Shown here piece by piece: positions 54,681-63,162 of a stretch of 64,000 nt of DNA. The DNA comes from Clostridium beijerinckii. GTDB lineage: Bacteria; Bacillota; Clostridia; Clostridiales; Clostridiaceae. Positions within the stretch are counted from its first letter, which is position 1, and each line of letters starts with the position of its first letter. A program made the translations under genes and the position numbers. The stretch covers positions 1,116,001-1,180,000 of the forward strand of contig NZ_CP144906.1 of assembly GCF_036699995.1 (NCBI RefSeq). Direction: 5' to 3'. The notes under the pieces were generated by a model, which worked only from the letters and a program-made list of their open reading frames with translations, searched no databases and had not been told where the DNA came from.

Positions 54681-55721
54681 ATGAAGATGTTTAAGAAGAT
54701 AACTGCTTGGGCATTGTTATCTATACTATTACAAATTTCTGGCTTATACATTTTAGAAAATTTTATTTTTAAGCATACGTCAGAATTTAAAAGTAATAAA
54801 ATAGAAGTTCAAAAAAAAGATATTACAAAAGATATTAAGGCTAGTATTCCAAGTAAAGCTAAGGATGTTAGCATATCATATGATGGTAAGTATTTAACGT
54901 ATAAGTTAGATGAAGAGTTATATTTGGAGGACACTGCTACAGGTACCAGCAATAAGGTCACAACAGAAAGCAAAGGAACTATTATGTACTGTGATTGGCT
55001 TCAAGAAAGAGACATATTAGTAATAGCTGAGAAAGCCAAAAAAGAAGGAGAATCTAAAGTTCAAATTGTAACCTATAATGTAAAAAATTCAACAGAGTCT
55101 TTAGTTAAAGAAATATGCTCAGCTGAAGATGACATGGAAGTTAGTAAGATAAGTGCATCTATATTTACGAACGTGTACTATGTAGATATTTATAAAGGTG
55201 GATTAAAGAGTATAGTTTATAGAATTGACATAAATAATGATATGAGTAAAGTGTCACTTAAGACTAATGTATTAGGAAATATGCAAGTAGTTCCACATAA
55301 CGATAGATTAGTATATGAAGATAAGTTGAATAGTAAATTTTTTGTTACGAGCCCTAATAAGCAATTGGTGTTTAATGGTAATAAGAATCTGACACTTCTT
55401 GGAATTGATAGAAATGATGTGATTTATGTTGGGGAGCTTAATGGTGATAAAATTACCAATATCACTTATGGAAAAGTTGATGAGGATACAGCAAATTGGA
55501 AAAAGGTAACACTTGATTCGGTTGTAAATGTTAATGACTTGTATTTTAGCAATAAGAGTGAAATACTAGTTAATGATAATCTTAAAGGTAGTGTCAAGAA
55601 TTTAAGTACAGGAAAAGAAGTTGAATATGAAGGGAAACTTGTTCAAATTAAAGAAGATTTTATAGCTACGGAAGATAATAGTGGAAAATTGGTTTATAAA
55701 AGTTTAAATGATAATAAATAA
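54681..55721 (+). CDS. Signal-anchored protein of unknown function, propeller-like
   Basis: A 346-residue protein with a signal anchor at about 7-28 (ITAWALLSILLQISGLYILENF) and a beta-rich extracytoplasmic part whose repeating strands (KDVSISYDGKYLTYKLDEELYLEDTATGTSNKV...IMYCDWLQERDILVIAE) have the look of TolB/WD-type blades. No family is recognised and no catalytic residues can be named. It starts 20 nt after the glycosidase-like gene with GAAGGTGAGG upstream, so the two are cotranscribed and their exported domains may work together. A terminator follows. Confidence 0.7.
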   Translation: MKMFKKITAWALLSILLQISGLYILENFIFKHTSEFKSNKIEVQKKDITKDIKASIPSKAKDVSISYDGKYLTYKLDEELYLEDTATGTSNKVTTESKGTIMYCDWLQERDILVIAEKAKKEGESKVQIVTYNVKNSTESLVKEICSAEDDMEVSKISASIFTNVYYVDIYKGGLKSIVYRIDINNDMSKVSLKTNVLGNMQVVPHNDRLVYEDKLNSKFFVTSPNKQLVFNGNKNLTLLGIDRNDVIYVGELNGDKITNITYGKVDEDTANWKKVTLDSVVNVNDLYFSNKSEILVNDNLKGSVKNLSTGKEVEYEGKLVQIKEDFIATEDNSGKLVYKSLNDNK

Positions 55722-55732
55722 AGTTGGTAAGT

Positions 55733-55769
55733 AAAGAGTGTTTAATTGAATTTAAATTAAACACTCTTT
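55733..55769 (+). terminator. Terminator after the anchored-protein operon
   Basis: A 15-bp perfect stem aaagagtgtttaatt/aattaaacactcttt with a 7-nt loop and Ts. Confidence 0.9.
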
Positions 55770-56170
55770 ATTAAATTAGATCTTATAATATATATGTTGC
55801 AACTGAGCTTCTAACTTTTATATTAGTTAGGTATTTGGTTTACTAAAATTTAAAATGCAAGTTTATTAGTAAAATGTGCATAGAATAAGGTTGTAATCTA
55901 AACGAATAAGTGCACTTACATTGTTGAGATTAATCTTTTATGATATAATGTTGGAAATAAATAGTAAGCAGTGATTTTAACGTTTTATGTAAATACTTAC
56001 GACAGTTATAATAAAGTTAATGAAAATAAAAAATATATATGCCTAAAAAGTTTAATTTATAAAAGTTTGTCTTAAACTATTATGGAATAAAAACTGAATA
56101 ATCTTGTAAGAACAGAATTATATTATTTAGTTGCAATATATAAGTTACTTTAATGGAATTTGTTCTAAGT
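55770..56170. other. AT-rich gap, no gene seen
   Basis: 400 bp with stops in all frames. I noted no repeat shared with the other families and no RNA motif. Confidence 0.45.
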
Positions 56171-56171
56171 A

Positions 56172-56180
56172 TGATATAAT
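56172..56180 (+). promoter_or_regulatory. Extended -10 promoter of the M50 protease gene
   Basis: TGATATAAT, an extended -10 (TGn-TATAAT), 33 bp before the start codon. There is no good -35, as expected for this class. Confidence 0.55.
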
Positions 56181-56212
56181 ATAAAACATACATATCGAAA
56201 GAGGAGGAAAAC

Positions 56213-56833
56213 ATGAATTCAATACTTAATATGATTTTAATGATTCCGGGAATGCTTATTGCATTTACATTTCATGAATATGCTCATGCATTAGTAGCTG
56301 ATAAGTTAGGGGATAAGACACCGAGATTTCAAGGAAGATTAACATTAAACCCAATTGCTCATATTGATCCTGTAGGGTTTGTAGCGGTACTTATCTTTAG
56401 TTTTGGTTGGGCAAAGCCAGTACAGACTAATCCGTCAGCTTATAAAAATTATTATAAAGATGATTTAAAGGTAAGCTTAGCCGGGCCGATTGCAAATTTT
56501 ATAGTTGCTATAGTAGCTGCATTGGTGTTGGGGATTTATGTAAGGTTTGTATACGGATTTCTGCCAATGGCATTAGCCGGTGTACTATATTCAATGATAT
56601 ATTTAATAATTGTAATTAATATAAACATAGGATTATTTAATTTGATACCAATACCAGGATTAGATGGATTCAGTCTTTTAAGAGATTTGAAGCCCAATAC
56701 GTTCTATAGATTTGAAGAAAAGTTTTATCAATATCAAATGCTAATAATGCTAGCATTAATATTTGTTGGGGGAAGAATAATACATATTCCAGCAGAAATA
56801 ATAAAAAATGCATTACTAAAGATTTTTCTATAA
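56213..56833 (+). CDS. Site-2-protease-like zinc metalloprotease (M50 family)
   Basis: A 206-residue membrane protease. The zinc motif H21-E22-x2-H25 (FTFHEYAHALVADKLGD) lies in the first helix region. The third ligand is in NLIPIPGLDGF (NxxPxPxLDG), the second signature of S2P enzymes. Five to six transmembrane segments. This short form, without PDZ domain, is common in Clostridia and related to SpoIVFB and YwhC. It cleaves membrane-embedded substrates, unknown here. RBS GAGGAGG, spacing 7. Single gene with terminator. Confidence 0.88.
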   Translation: MNSILNMILMIPGMLIAFTFHEYAHALVADKLGDKTPRFQGRLTLNPIAHIDPVGFVAVLIFSFGWAKPVQTNPSAYKNYYKDDLKVSLAGPIANFIVAIVAALVLGIYVRFVYGFLPMALAGVLYSMIYLIIVININIGLFNLIPIPGLDGFSLLRDLKPNTFYRFEEKFYQYQMLIMLALIFVGGRIIHIPAEIIKNALLKIFL

Positions 56834-56837
56834 TATG

Positions 56838-56875
56838 AAATCCCCTGTAATATAATAGTATATTCAGGGGATATT
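56838..56875 (+). terminator. Terminator of the M50 protease gene
   Basis: A stem atcccctg/caggggat (56840-56847 and 56865-56872) has an AT-rich loop and is followed by a weak T tract. Confidence 0.65.
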
Positions 56876-56885
56876 GAAATTTAAG

Positions 56886-56914
56886 TTGACAAAATTTAAG
56901 ATAATTTGTATAAT
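56886..56914 (+). promoter_or_regulatory. Consensus promoter of argS
   Basis: A perfect sigma-A consensus: TTGACA (56886-56891), exactly 17 bp, TATAAT (56909-56914). It initiates at about 56921, the start of the T-box leader. Confidence 0.88.
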
Positions 56915-56920
56915 ATATTA

Positions 56921-57233
56921 TCATTAATATTGAAAATTCTAAGAAGAGGAAAGTAGTTTAATTGATTCCTTAAGCGAGTGGGGAGACGGTGTAAGCCCTA
57001 TGGATAGATTATAATGAAGAGAGCCTTGGAGAAATCACCTGAAATAAGTGGTTAAAAAGATAATAATTTAATATAGCTGATATGATATATAAGTTATTAT
57101 TTTTAAACCTTTAGTAGGGCTGGTCGCAAAAAAACTTGCGTTAAAAGTTAAGGGGTATTTTATTTATATAAAATACAATTAGAGTGGTACCGCGGATAGT
57201 TCGTCTCTTTGTTTAAGAGATGGGCTTTTTTTG
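56921..57233 (+). promoter_or_regulatory. T-box leader of argS
   Basis: A tRNA-sensing leader. The stem I distal loops appear as aagcgagtggggagacggtg...taagccc (56971-56999). An AGTA element (56952-56955) and GAA (57016-57018) would form the specifier-loop bend. The bases after it (aagagagc, 57017-57024) include an AGA arginine codon, fitting argS. The T-box agagtggtaccgcgg lies at 57181-57195. The terminator (agttcgtctctt/aagagatgggct, then T7) ends at 57232. Uncharged tRNA-Arg should stabilise the antiterminator and allow argS transcription. The exact specifier frame is not proven. Confidence 0.92.
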
Positions 57234-57398
57234 TTCGTATTATAACATATTTGTGATAAATTATATAAATACATTTATTGCAAAAAGTTAAAAATAATAA
57301 TTAGTATTAAAGTTAAATGATTAGCTATAAGTCTTACAGGTTAGTAGCTCCTGTTGAATTTAAGATAATACTATTTAGCCAAAATCAAGGAGGATGTT

Positions 57399-59090
57399 AT
57401 GGATTATAAAAGTAAAGTTGCAGAACTAATAAAAGAACATGTGGAATTAGAAATTGAAACTATTGAAAAATTAATTGAAATACCGCCAAAGCCAGAAATG
57501 GGGGATTATGCATTTCCATGTTTTCAGCTATCAAAGGTTATGAGAAAAGCACCTAATATGATAGCAGAAGAATTAAAAAAAAATATGTCTACTGAAGGAT
57601 TTGAAAGAATTGAAAATTTAGGACCATATGTTAACTTCTTCGTTGATAAAGGAGTATTTGCAGAAAATACAATCAAAAAGGTTTTAGAAGATGGAGAAAA
57701 TTATGGAGCGTCAAATATAGGAGAAGGGAAAACAGTCTGTGTTGAATACTCTTCACCTAATATAGCAAAACCTTTCCATGTTGGTCACTTATTCACTACA
57801 GCTATAGGTAATTCTTTATACAAGATGTTTAAAAAGGAAGGATATAATACTGTAGGATTGAATCACTTAGGAGATTGGGGAACTCAATTTGGTAAGCTTA
57901 TAAGTGCATATGATAGATGGGTAGATGAAGAAGCATTAGAAAAGGCTCCGATTGATGAATTACTTAGAATATATGTTAAATTCCACGAGGAAGCTGAAAA
58001 AGATCCTTCATTAGAAGATGAAGCAAGAGCAAACTTTAAAGCATTAGAAACTGGTGATGAAAAAGCAACAGCTCTTTGGACTAGATTTAGAGAATTAAGT
58101 TTAAAAGAATTTGAAAGAGTTTATAACATTTTAGGAGTTAAATTTGACTCACTAGCTGGAGAAGCATTTTATAATGATAAAATGGATGTTGTTGTTGATG
58201 AGTTAAAAGAAAAAGGACTTCTTGTAGAAAGTAATGGAGCTCAAGTTGTAATGCTTGAAGAATATAATATGCCACCTTGTATAGTATTAAAAGGTGATGG
58301 TGCATCAATATATGCTACAAGAGATTTAGCAGCTGCTATGTATAGAAAGAAAACTTATGATTTTCATAAATGTGTTTATGTAGTTGGAACTCCTCAAGCA
58401 CTTCACTTCAAACAAGTATTTAAAGTGTTAGAACTTGCAGGACATGAGTGGGCTAAGGATTGCGTTCATGTAGGTTTTGGATTAGTTAAGTTCGCAGATA
58501 GAAAACTTTCAACTAGAAATGGTTCAATTGTTTTACTAGATGATTTATTACGTGAAGCCGTTGAAAAAACTATGGAAGTTATTAATGAGAAAAATCCTGA
58601 ACTTGAAAATAAAGAAGAAGTAGCAAAGAAGATTGGTGTTGGAGCAGTAATCTTTACGTATCTTAAAAATTCAAGGGAAAAAGATATTGTCTTTGATTGG
58701 AAAGAAATATTATCATTTGATGGAGAAACTGGTCCATATGTTCAATATTCATATGCAAGAGGAAATAGTATATTGAACAGAGGTAAAGAATGCATTGGAA
58801 CTGTTGACTATAGTAAATTATCTTCAAAAGAAGAATTTGAGTTAGTTAAGAGTATAGCTAACTTTAATAGCGTAATAACTTTAGCGTTAGATAAGTTAGA
58901 GCCTTCAATATTAACAAGATACGTAATTGAAGTTGCAAAAGGATTTAATAAATTCTATAATGCACATTCAGTATTGAACTTAGAAGATGAGGATTTAAAA
59001 GCTACAAGATTAAACTTAGTTAAAGCAAGTTTACAAGTAATAAAAAATGGATTAGAGTTACTTGGAATAGATGTAGTAGAAAAAATGTAG
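57399..59090 (+). CDS. argS: Arginyl-tRNA synthetase
   Basis: A 563-residue class I synthetase charging tRNA-Arg. The N-terminal Add-1 domain (tRNA D-loop contact) is followed by the HIGH-type motif in [20 protein letters not shown], then [14 protein letters not shown], the KMSKS-equivalent region [12 protein letters not shown] (canonical lysines replaced, as is usual in ArgS), and a C-terminal anticodon-binding helical domain. RBS AAGGAGG, spacing 8. Preceded by its own consensus promoter and T-box leader, followed by a strong terminator. Full length for the family. Confidence 0.97.
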   Translation: MDYKSKVAELIKEHVELEIETIEKLIEIPPKPEMGDYAFPCFQLSKVMRKAPNMIAEELKKNMSTEGFERIENLGPYVNFFVDKGVFAENTIKKVLEDGENYGASNIGEGKTVCVEYSSPNIAKPFHVGHLFTTAIGNSLYKMFKKEGYNTVGLNHLGDWGTQFGKLISAYDRWVDEEALEKAPIDELLRIYVKFHEEAEKDPSLEDEARANFKALETGDEKATALWTRFRELSLKEFERVYNILGVKFDSLAGEAFYNDKMDVVVDELKEKGLLVESNGAQVVMLEEYNMPPCIVLKGDGASIYATRDLAAAMYRKKTYDFHKCVYVVGTPQALHFKQVFKVLELAGHEWAKDCVHVGFGLVKFADRKLSTRNGSIVLLDDLLREAVEKTMEVINEKNPELENKEEVAKKIGVGAVIFTYLKNSREKDIVFDWKEILSFDGETGPYVQYSYARGNSILNRGKECIGTVDYSKLSSKEEFELVKSIANFNSVITLALDKLEPSILTRYVIEVAKGFNKFYNAHSVLNLEDEDLKATRLNLVKASLQVIKNGLELLGIDVVEKM

Positions 59091-59122
59091 TTAATTAATA
59101 TTAAATTTATTATAATTTCTTT

Positions 59123-59160
59123 AAATAGAGGGATGTCTTATGTAACAACCCTCTATTTTC
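59123..59160 (+). terminator. Terminator of argS
   Basis: A stem aaatagaggg/ccctctattt with a 15-nt loop and a short T-run. Confidence 0.85.
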
Positions 59161-59234
59161 ATTACTTATAAAACTACCTAAATCTAATTATCCTATGATT
59201 TCTAGATAATTTTAGGTGAGTTTAAGCTTTTATG

Positions 59235-59357
59235 ATATATACATGTTGCAATTTACAAAGTATACTTCACACTTCACAGTTTACAATTACAGCTAAAATT
59301 CTTGTAATATTTTTAGAATTTGATGAAGAATTATTTTTGCAATATATATATTTAAAT
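59235..59357 (+). repeat. MITE-like repeat, left copy
   Basis: About 120 bp bounded by inverted ends atatacatgttgcaattt and tttttgcaatatatatattt. It is homologous along its whole length, in inverted orientation, to 61311-61432 (shared words include attcttg.aatattt.tagaat and gaagaattatttttgcaata). It carries a run of tca/aca words (cttcacacttcacagtttac). It is non-coding and lies before the AI-2E-type gene. Confidence 0.65.
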
Positions 59358-59429
59358 AGAATATTTTTGTGAATAAAAATGTTTTATTTTATTACCTGTT
59401 GTAAGAGATGAATATTTATAAAAGTAGAG

Positions 59430-59465
59430 GGGGTGCATATAGGAGCATCCTATGATATTTTTTGA
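59430..59465 (+). terminator. Hairpin with T-run upstream of the AI-2E-type gene
   Basis: A stem gggtgc/gcatcc (about 59430-59436 and 59445-59450) is followed by tatgatatttttt. It is isolated from the argS terminator and may end a small transcript or read-through. Confidence 0.45.
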
Positions 59466-59504
59466 CTCGTTAATTTCTTTTATATGCCTTAAAAAAGTGA
59501 TATA

Positions 59505-59513
59505 TGGTATAAT
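59505..59513 (+). promoter_or_regulatory. Extended -10 promoter of the AI-2E-type gene
   Basis: TGGTATAAT (TGn-TATAAT) with no good -35, 32 bp before the TTG start. Confidence 0.5.
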
Positions 59514-59544
59514 TGAAAAAAGCATGGAAAGGATGTGGGATTAA

Positions 59545-60678
59545 TTGTTCATAAATAGAAATATTAAGTATAGGGATATATTAATATTTGCTTTAATAGG
59601 TGTAATTGGATACAAACTTATAGATAATTATAATTTTTTCTTTGATATAGGCAGAAAAGTTTTATCTATTATGTCACCTTTTATATATGCTATTATTTGT
59701 GCTTATATATTAAATCCAGTAGTAAGTTTTCTTGAGAATAATTTTAAAACTAAAAGAGCAATATCAATATTGATTACATATTTTATAATTATAGCTTTAA
59801 TTATTATAATATTATTTTTTACGATACCAAGTATAGTAGACAGTATAGTAAATATAACTAAAGAAATGCCGGCCTATGTGGAAATTATACAAAAGTGGAT
59901 CAATACTCTTCTTCAAAATGAAAGAATAAAGACACTGATTGTACAAGCAGGACTTTTAAATAAGCTACAAGAAATGTCAAGCCAGATAGGAAGCGTAACA
60001 ATAGGGCTACTACAAAATTTTATTATGTACTTATTATCATTTACATCAAATTTAGTAAGTGTGATTTTTGGTTTTTTAATTTCAATTTATGTGTTAGTGG
60101 ATAAAGAAAAGTTGTTAAAGCGTGCTAGAACCATAACATATATGATTTTTAATGAAGAAAAGGGGAATAAGTTAATTACATTTATTAGAACCTATAATAA
60201 AATGATAGGAGTTTATATAGGTATAAAGGCAATTGATTCTGCAATAATAGGTCTTATATCACTTATAGGTCTATTAATTGTTGGGGAACCATATGCACCA
60301 CTAATAGCGCTGATAGAAGGGATTACTAATATGATTCCTTATTTTGGACCACTCATTGGTGAAGTAGTCGGTGCGGGAGTTGCAATCTTTGTTTCACCTA
60401 TGAAGGCTTTTATGGTATTTATACTTTTACTTTGTATTCATCTTTTTGATGCTTGGTACCTTGATCCAAAGCTTATAGGAAAAAAGGTTGGAGTTAGTCC
60501 ATTAGGGATAATATTGGGAGTTGCAATAGGCGGTGGTTTTTGGGGACCTTTTGGAATGCTTCTTGGGTCGCCTACAATGGCAACTATAAAAATATATTAT
60601 GAGAAGACAGTGGAGGAGTTTAAAAAAAGGAATCCAGGATTAGTTAAGAAAGAAAGTCTTGGAGAAATTGATTTATAA
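59545..60678 (+). CDS. AI-2E family (YtvI/PerM-type) membrane permease
   Basis: A 377-residue protein with seven to eight transmembrane segments, of the family once called PF01594 or UPF0118. Typical parts: PFIYAIICAYILNPVVSFLE near the N-terminus, a loop with TKEMPAYVEIIQKWINTLL, and C-terminal GITNMIPYFGPLIGEVVGAG and the GVSPLGIILGVAIGGGFWGPFGMLLGSP block. E. coli TqsA of this family exports AI-2, and others are Na+/H+ antiporters. No function can be fixed here. TTG start at 59545 with AAGGATG 9 nt upstream. It is 29 nt before the nitroreductase gene. Confidence 0.83.
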   Translation: MFINRNIKYRDILIFALIGVIGYKLIDNYNFFFDIGRKVLSIMSPFIYAIICAYILNPVVSFLENNFKTKRAISILITYFIIIALIIIILFFTIPSIVDSIVNITKEMPAYVEIIQKWINTLLQNERIKTLIVQAGLLNKLQEMSSQIGSVTIGLLQNFIMYLLSFTSNLVSVIFGFLISIYVLVDKEKLLKRARTITYMIFNEEKGNKLITFIRTYNKMIGVYIGIKAIDSAIIGLISLIGLLIVGEPYAPLIALIEGITNMIPYFGPLIGEVVGAGVAIFVSPMKAFMVFILLLCIHLFDAWYLDPKLIGKKVGVSPLGIILGVAIGGGFWGPFGMLLGSPTMATIKIYYEKTVEEFKKRNPGLVKKESLGEIDL

Positions 60679-60707
60679 AGAATTATAAAGAATTTAGGAG
60701 AAGTTTT

Positions 60708-61244
60708 ATGAAGGAATTTATTGATTTATTAAATGAACGTCAAAGTTGCAGAAAGTATTTAAATAAACCCGTTGAAAAAGAAAAGTTAGTAAAATGTATT
60801 GAGGCTGCAAGATTAGCTCCATCAGCATGTAACAGCCAACCATGGCATTTTGTAGTAGTGAATAATAAAGAGCTAGTGCCTAAGGTTTCAGAATGCTTAC
60901 AGGATGCAGTTATGAATAAATTTACTACAGAATGTCCAGCTTTTATAATAGTAGTGGAGGAAAGTGGAAATTTAACTTCACGTGCTGGAGCATTAATTAA
61001 ACAGCAGGATTATAGATCTGTTGATATTGGAATTGCAACTGAGCATATATGTTTAGCAGCAACAGAACAAAATTTAGGTACTTGTATTTTAGGTTGGTTT
61101 AATGAAAAAGAACTAAAAAAACTTTTAAATATAAATAAATTAAAGAGAATTAGACTAGTGGTGGCTGTTGGATATCCAGAAAATGATAATATAAGAAAAA
61201 AAGTGCGAAAGAATATAGATGAAATTCTAACTTTTATAGAATAG
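60708..61244 (+). CDS. Nitroreductase-family flavoprotein
   Basis: A 178-residue FMN-binding, probably homodimeric NAD(P)H oxidoreductase. The FMN-phosphate motif RQSCRKYLNKPVEKEKL at the start, EAARLAPSACNSQPWHFVVV (flavin and dimer contact), DIGIATEHICLAATEQNLGTCILGWF, and a basic C-terminal KKVRKNIDEIL. The physiological substrate is unknown, and such proteins reduce nitroaromatics or enones. It is shorter than NfsB, matching the small firmicute group. Probably cotranscribed with the AI-2E-type gene. RBS TTTAGGAGA. Confidence 0.88.
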   Translation: MKEFIDLLNERQSCRKYLNKPVEKEKLVKCIEAARLAPSACNSQPWHFVVVNNKELVPKVSECLQDAVMNKFTTECPAFIIVVEESGNLTSRAGALIKQQDYRSVDIGIATEHICLAATEQNLGTCILGWFNEKELKKLLNINKLKRIRLVVAVGYPENDNIRKKVRKNIDEILTFIE

Positions 61245-61263
61245 TCATGGATAAATTTTAACG

Positions 61264-61299
61264 ACACTATCAATAATAAATATATTTGGTAGTGTTTTT
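61264..61299 (+). terminator. Terminator of the nitroreductase gene
   Basis: A stem acactatca/tggtagtgt (61264-61272 and 61287-61295) followed by five Ts. Confidence 0.8.
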
Positions 61300-61310
61300 A
61301 CTTATACAAT

Positions 61311-61432
61311 TTATAATATATATTGCAAAAATAATTCTTTATCATAATTCTAGAAATATTGCAAGAATTTCAGTCGTGATTGTGAATCGTGAAATGTGCA
61401 TTGTGAATTGCAACATATATATTTAAATTAAT
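61311..61432 (-). repeat. MITE-like repeat, right copy
   Basis: The inverted counterpart of 59235-59357. Ends aatatatattgcaaaaataa and ttgcaacatatatattt give terminal inverted repeats. The inside has cgtgattgtgaatcgtgaaa and tgtgcattgtgaattgcaa. Together the copies bracket the AI-2E-type and nitroreductase genes. Confidence 0.65.
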
Positions 61433-61505
61433 CAGATAGATTTTATAAGCTTTTCTGAAATGAAAAAATAAAGTATAATAAATAAGTATAAAAGGATGTG
61501 AGTTA

Positions 61506-62234
61506 ATGGCAAATATAGGTGCGTTTTTTGATTTAGATGGAACTTTATACAGAGAAGGACTAATAACAGAAGTATTTAAAAAGATGGTTAAATATGAAAT
61601 TATAGGTTCAGAAAGATGGTATAATGATTTAAGGCCTTACTTTATGAAGTGGGATAAGAGGCAAGGCGATTATGATCAATATCTGTTGAAAATGATTGAT
61701 ATATATATTGAGTCAATTAAAGGATTACAGAAGTATCAAATGGAATATATAGCTAAGAAAGTTGTAGAACAAAAGGGCGATAGAGTATATACTTTTACGA
61801 GGGACAGAATAAAGTGGCATCAAGCTAATAATCATACTCTAATTATAATATCTGGATCGCCTTCAGAACTTGTTGGAGAGATGGCCAAGAAATATGGCTT
61901 TACAGATTATATAGGTGCAAAATATATTATAGATGATAAAAATGTATATACAGGGCAAGTTACACCAATGTGGGATAGTAAAAGTAAATCGAAGGCGATA
62001 AATGAATTTGTTAAAAAGTATGATATAGATTTAAACGATAGTTATGCATATGGAGATACAGCAGGCGATTATACTATGTTTAAAAATGTAAAACATCCTT
62101 ATTGTATGAATCCAACTAAGGAACTTTTGCAAAAAGTATTGAAAGATCGAGAATTAATAAAAAGAGTGAATGTTGTTGTTGAAAGAAAGGATGTAATATA
62201 CAATTTGGACATTGAGGATATACAATTCTTATAG
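61506..62234 (+). CDS. HAD-IB (SerB-like) phosphatase
   Basis: A 242-residue haloacid-dehalogenase hydrolase of subfamily IB. Motif I FFDLDGTLYRE (D8, D10), a helical cap with KMIDIYIESIKGLQKYQMEYI, motif II IIISGSPSEL, motif III K in WDSKSKSKAI, and motif IV YGDTAGDYTMFKNV. The close arrangement matches HAD-IB proteins that dephosphorylate phosphoserine-like or lysophospholipid-type substrates. The substrate is not predictable. RBS AAAGGATG. The following RNase H-like gene is only 14 nt away, so one transcript is likely. Confidence 0.85.
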   Translation: MANIGAFFDLDGTLYREGLITEVFKKMVKYEIIGSERWYNDLRPYFMKWDKRQGDYDQYLLKMIDIYIESIKGLQKYQMEYIAKKVVEQKGDRVYTFTRDRIKWHQANNHTLIIISGSPSELVGEMAKKYGFTDYIGAKYIIDDKNVYTGQVTPMWDSKSKSKAINEFVKKYDIDLNDSYAYGDTAGDYTMFKNVKHPYCMNPTKELLQKVLKDRELIKRVNVVVERKDVIYNLDIEDIQFL

Positions 62235-62248
62235 AAAAGAGTGATACT

Positions 62249-63007
62249 GTGATTATTCGTGAAAATAAGGTGAAGGTTGAAGAATATAGTGAAGAATTTA
62301 TGATGAAGTCTCAAGATAAAGAATATACACCAGAAGAAATTATCTTCTTTGATTTAGAGCATTATGTATATAAGAAGCCTAAGTGTATTGGAGTATTTGG
62401 GGCATGTGAGTATGATAAGAAAAATAATAATATTCTAGTAACCCAATATATGATTGAAGATAGAGATGAGGCGACACATATACTGTATCTCGCTAAAGAA
62501 TATTTTATAAAGATGAAACAAAAAGGAAAAAAGGCCATTATCACTTTTTCAGGGAATAATGATTTTTCAGTTATTAATTATCTTTTCAAAGAAAATAATA
62601 TATATTATAATTTTAGTGAAGAATTTGATTCGATTGATATCCAAAAGGAATATGAAAAGAATAAAAAATTGTCTATTGGGCTTAAAAAGTTAGAAAAAGT
62701 TTTTGATATTGTAAGAGAGGGAGAGGTAATCAGCGGATCTAATTTAGCTAAAACTTTTCACAAAGTTATGAAGGATAAAAGCTATTTCAAAAGAATGCCA
62801 GAAGAGAAAATTGAAAAAATTCTTCTTTATAATGAGCAGGATGTTATAAATTTATATTATATATATGTAAACTGGAAAAAATATATTTATGAAGATATTG
62901 AAGATATTATCGAAGAAGCTATCGCTGAAGATGAAGTTGAAGATTTAGAAAATTTAGAAGAAGAATATGATATTCAAGAAAATTCATTGAATAATAATTC
63001 TAATTAA
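62249..63007 (+). CDS. RNase H-like exonuclease-domain protein (YprB type)
   Basis: A 252-residue protein with the RNase_H_2 (YprB/DEDDy-like) fold. The first acidic motif is IIFFDLEHYVYKKP, the second ITFSGNNDFSVINYLF, and the third YNEQDVINLYYIY near the C-terminus. A very acidic tail (EDIEDIIEEAIAEDEVEDLENLEEEYD) follows. It probably is a nuclease, target unknown. GTG start at 62249 with a weak AAAGAGTG site upstream. Operon with the HAD phosphatase gene. Confidence 0.78.
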   Translation: MIIRENKVKVEEYSEEFMMKSQDKEYTPEEIIFFDLEHYVYKKPKCIGVFGACEYDKKNNNILVTQYMIEDRDEATHILYLAKEYFIKMKQKGKKAIITFSGNNDFSVINYLFKENNIYYNFSEEFDSIDIQKEYEKNKKLSIGLKKLEKVFDIVREGEVISGSNLAKTFHKVMKDKSYFKRMPEEKIEKILLYNEQDVINLYYIYVNWKKYIYEDIEDIIEEAIAEDEVEDLENLEEEYDIQENSLNNNSN

Positions 63008-63077
63008 TGACTGCAAAATAAATAAAATAGAAATAAATAATTTAGAAATAATTAAATTTTATTTCTGATTTTTAAAT

Positions 63078-63103
63078 GACTCCAAGTTTTTGGGGTCTAT
63101 TTT
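63078..63103 (+). terminator. Terminator-like hairpin after the RNase H-like gene
   Basis: A stem gactcca/tggggtc with a 6-nt loop, followed by tatttta. Confidence 0.6.
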
Positions 63104-63121
63104 AATGCTTTAAGAATAGCT

Positions 63122-63155
63122 AGGATGCTTTTAATATAATGAAGCATCCTTTTTA
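63122..63155. terminator. Convergent terminator
   Basis: A stem aggatgc/gcatcct (63122-63128 and 63144-63150) with T5 on the plus strand, just before the stop of the minus-strand lipoprotein gene. Confidence 0.7.
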
Positions 63156-63162
63156 TGTTGAG

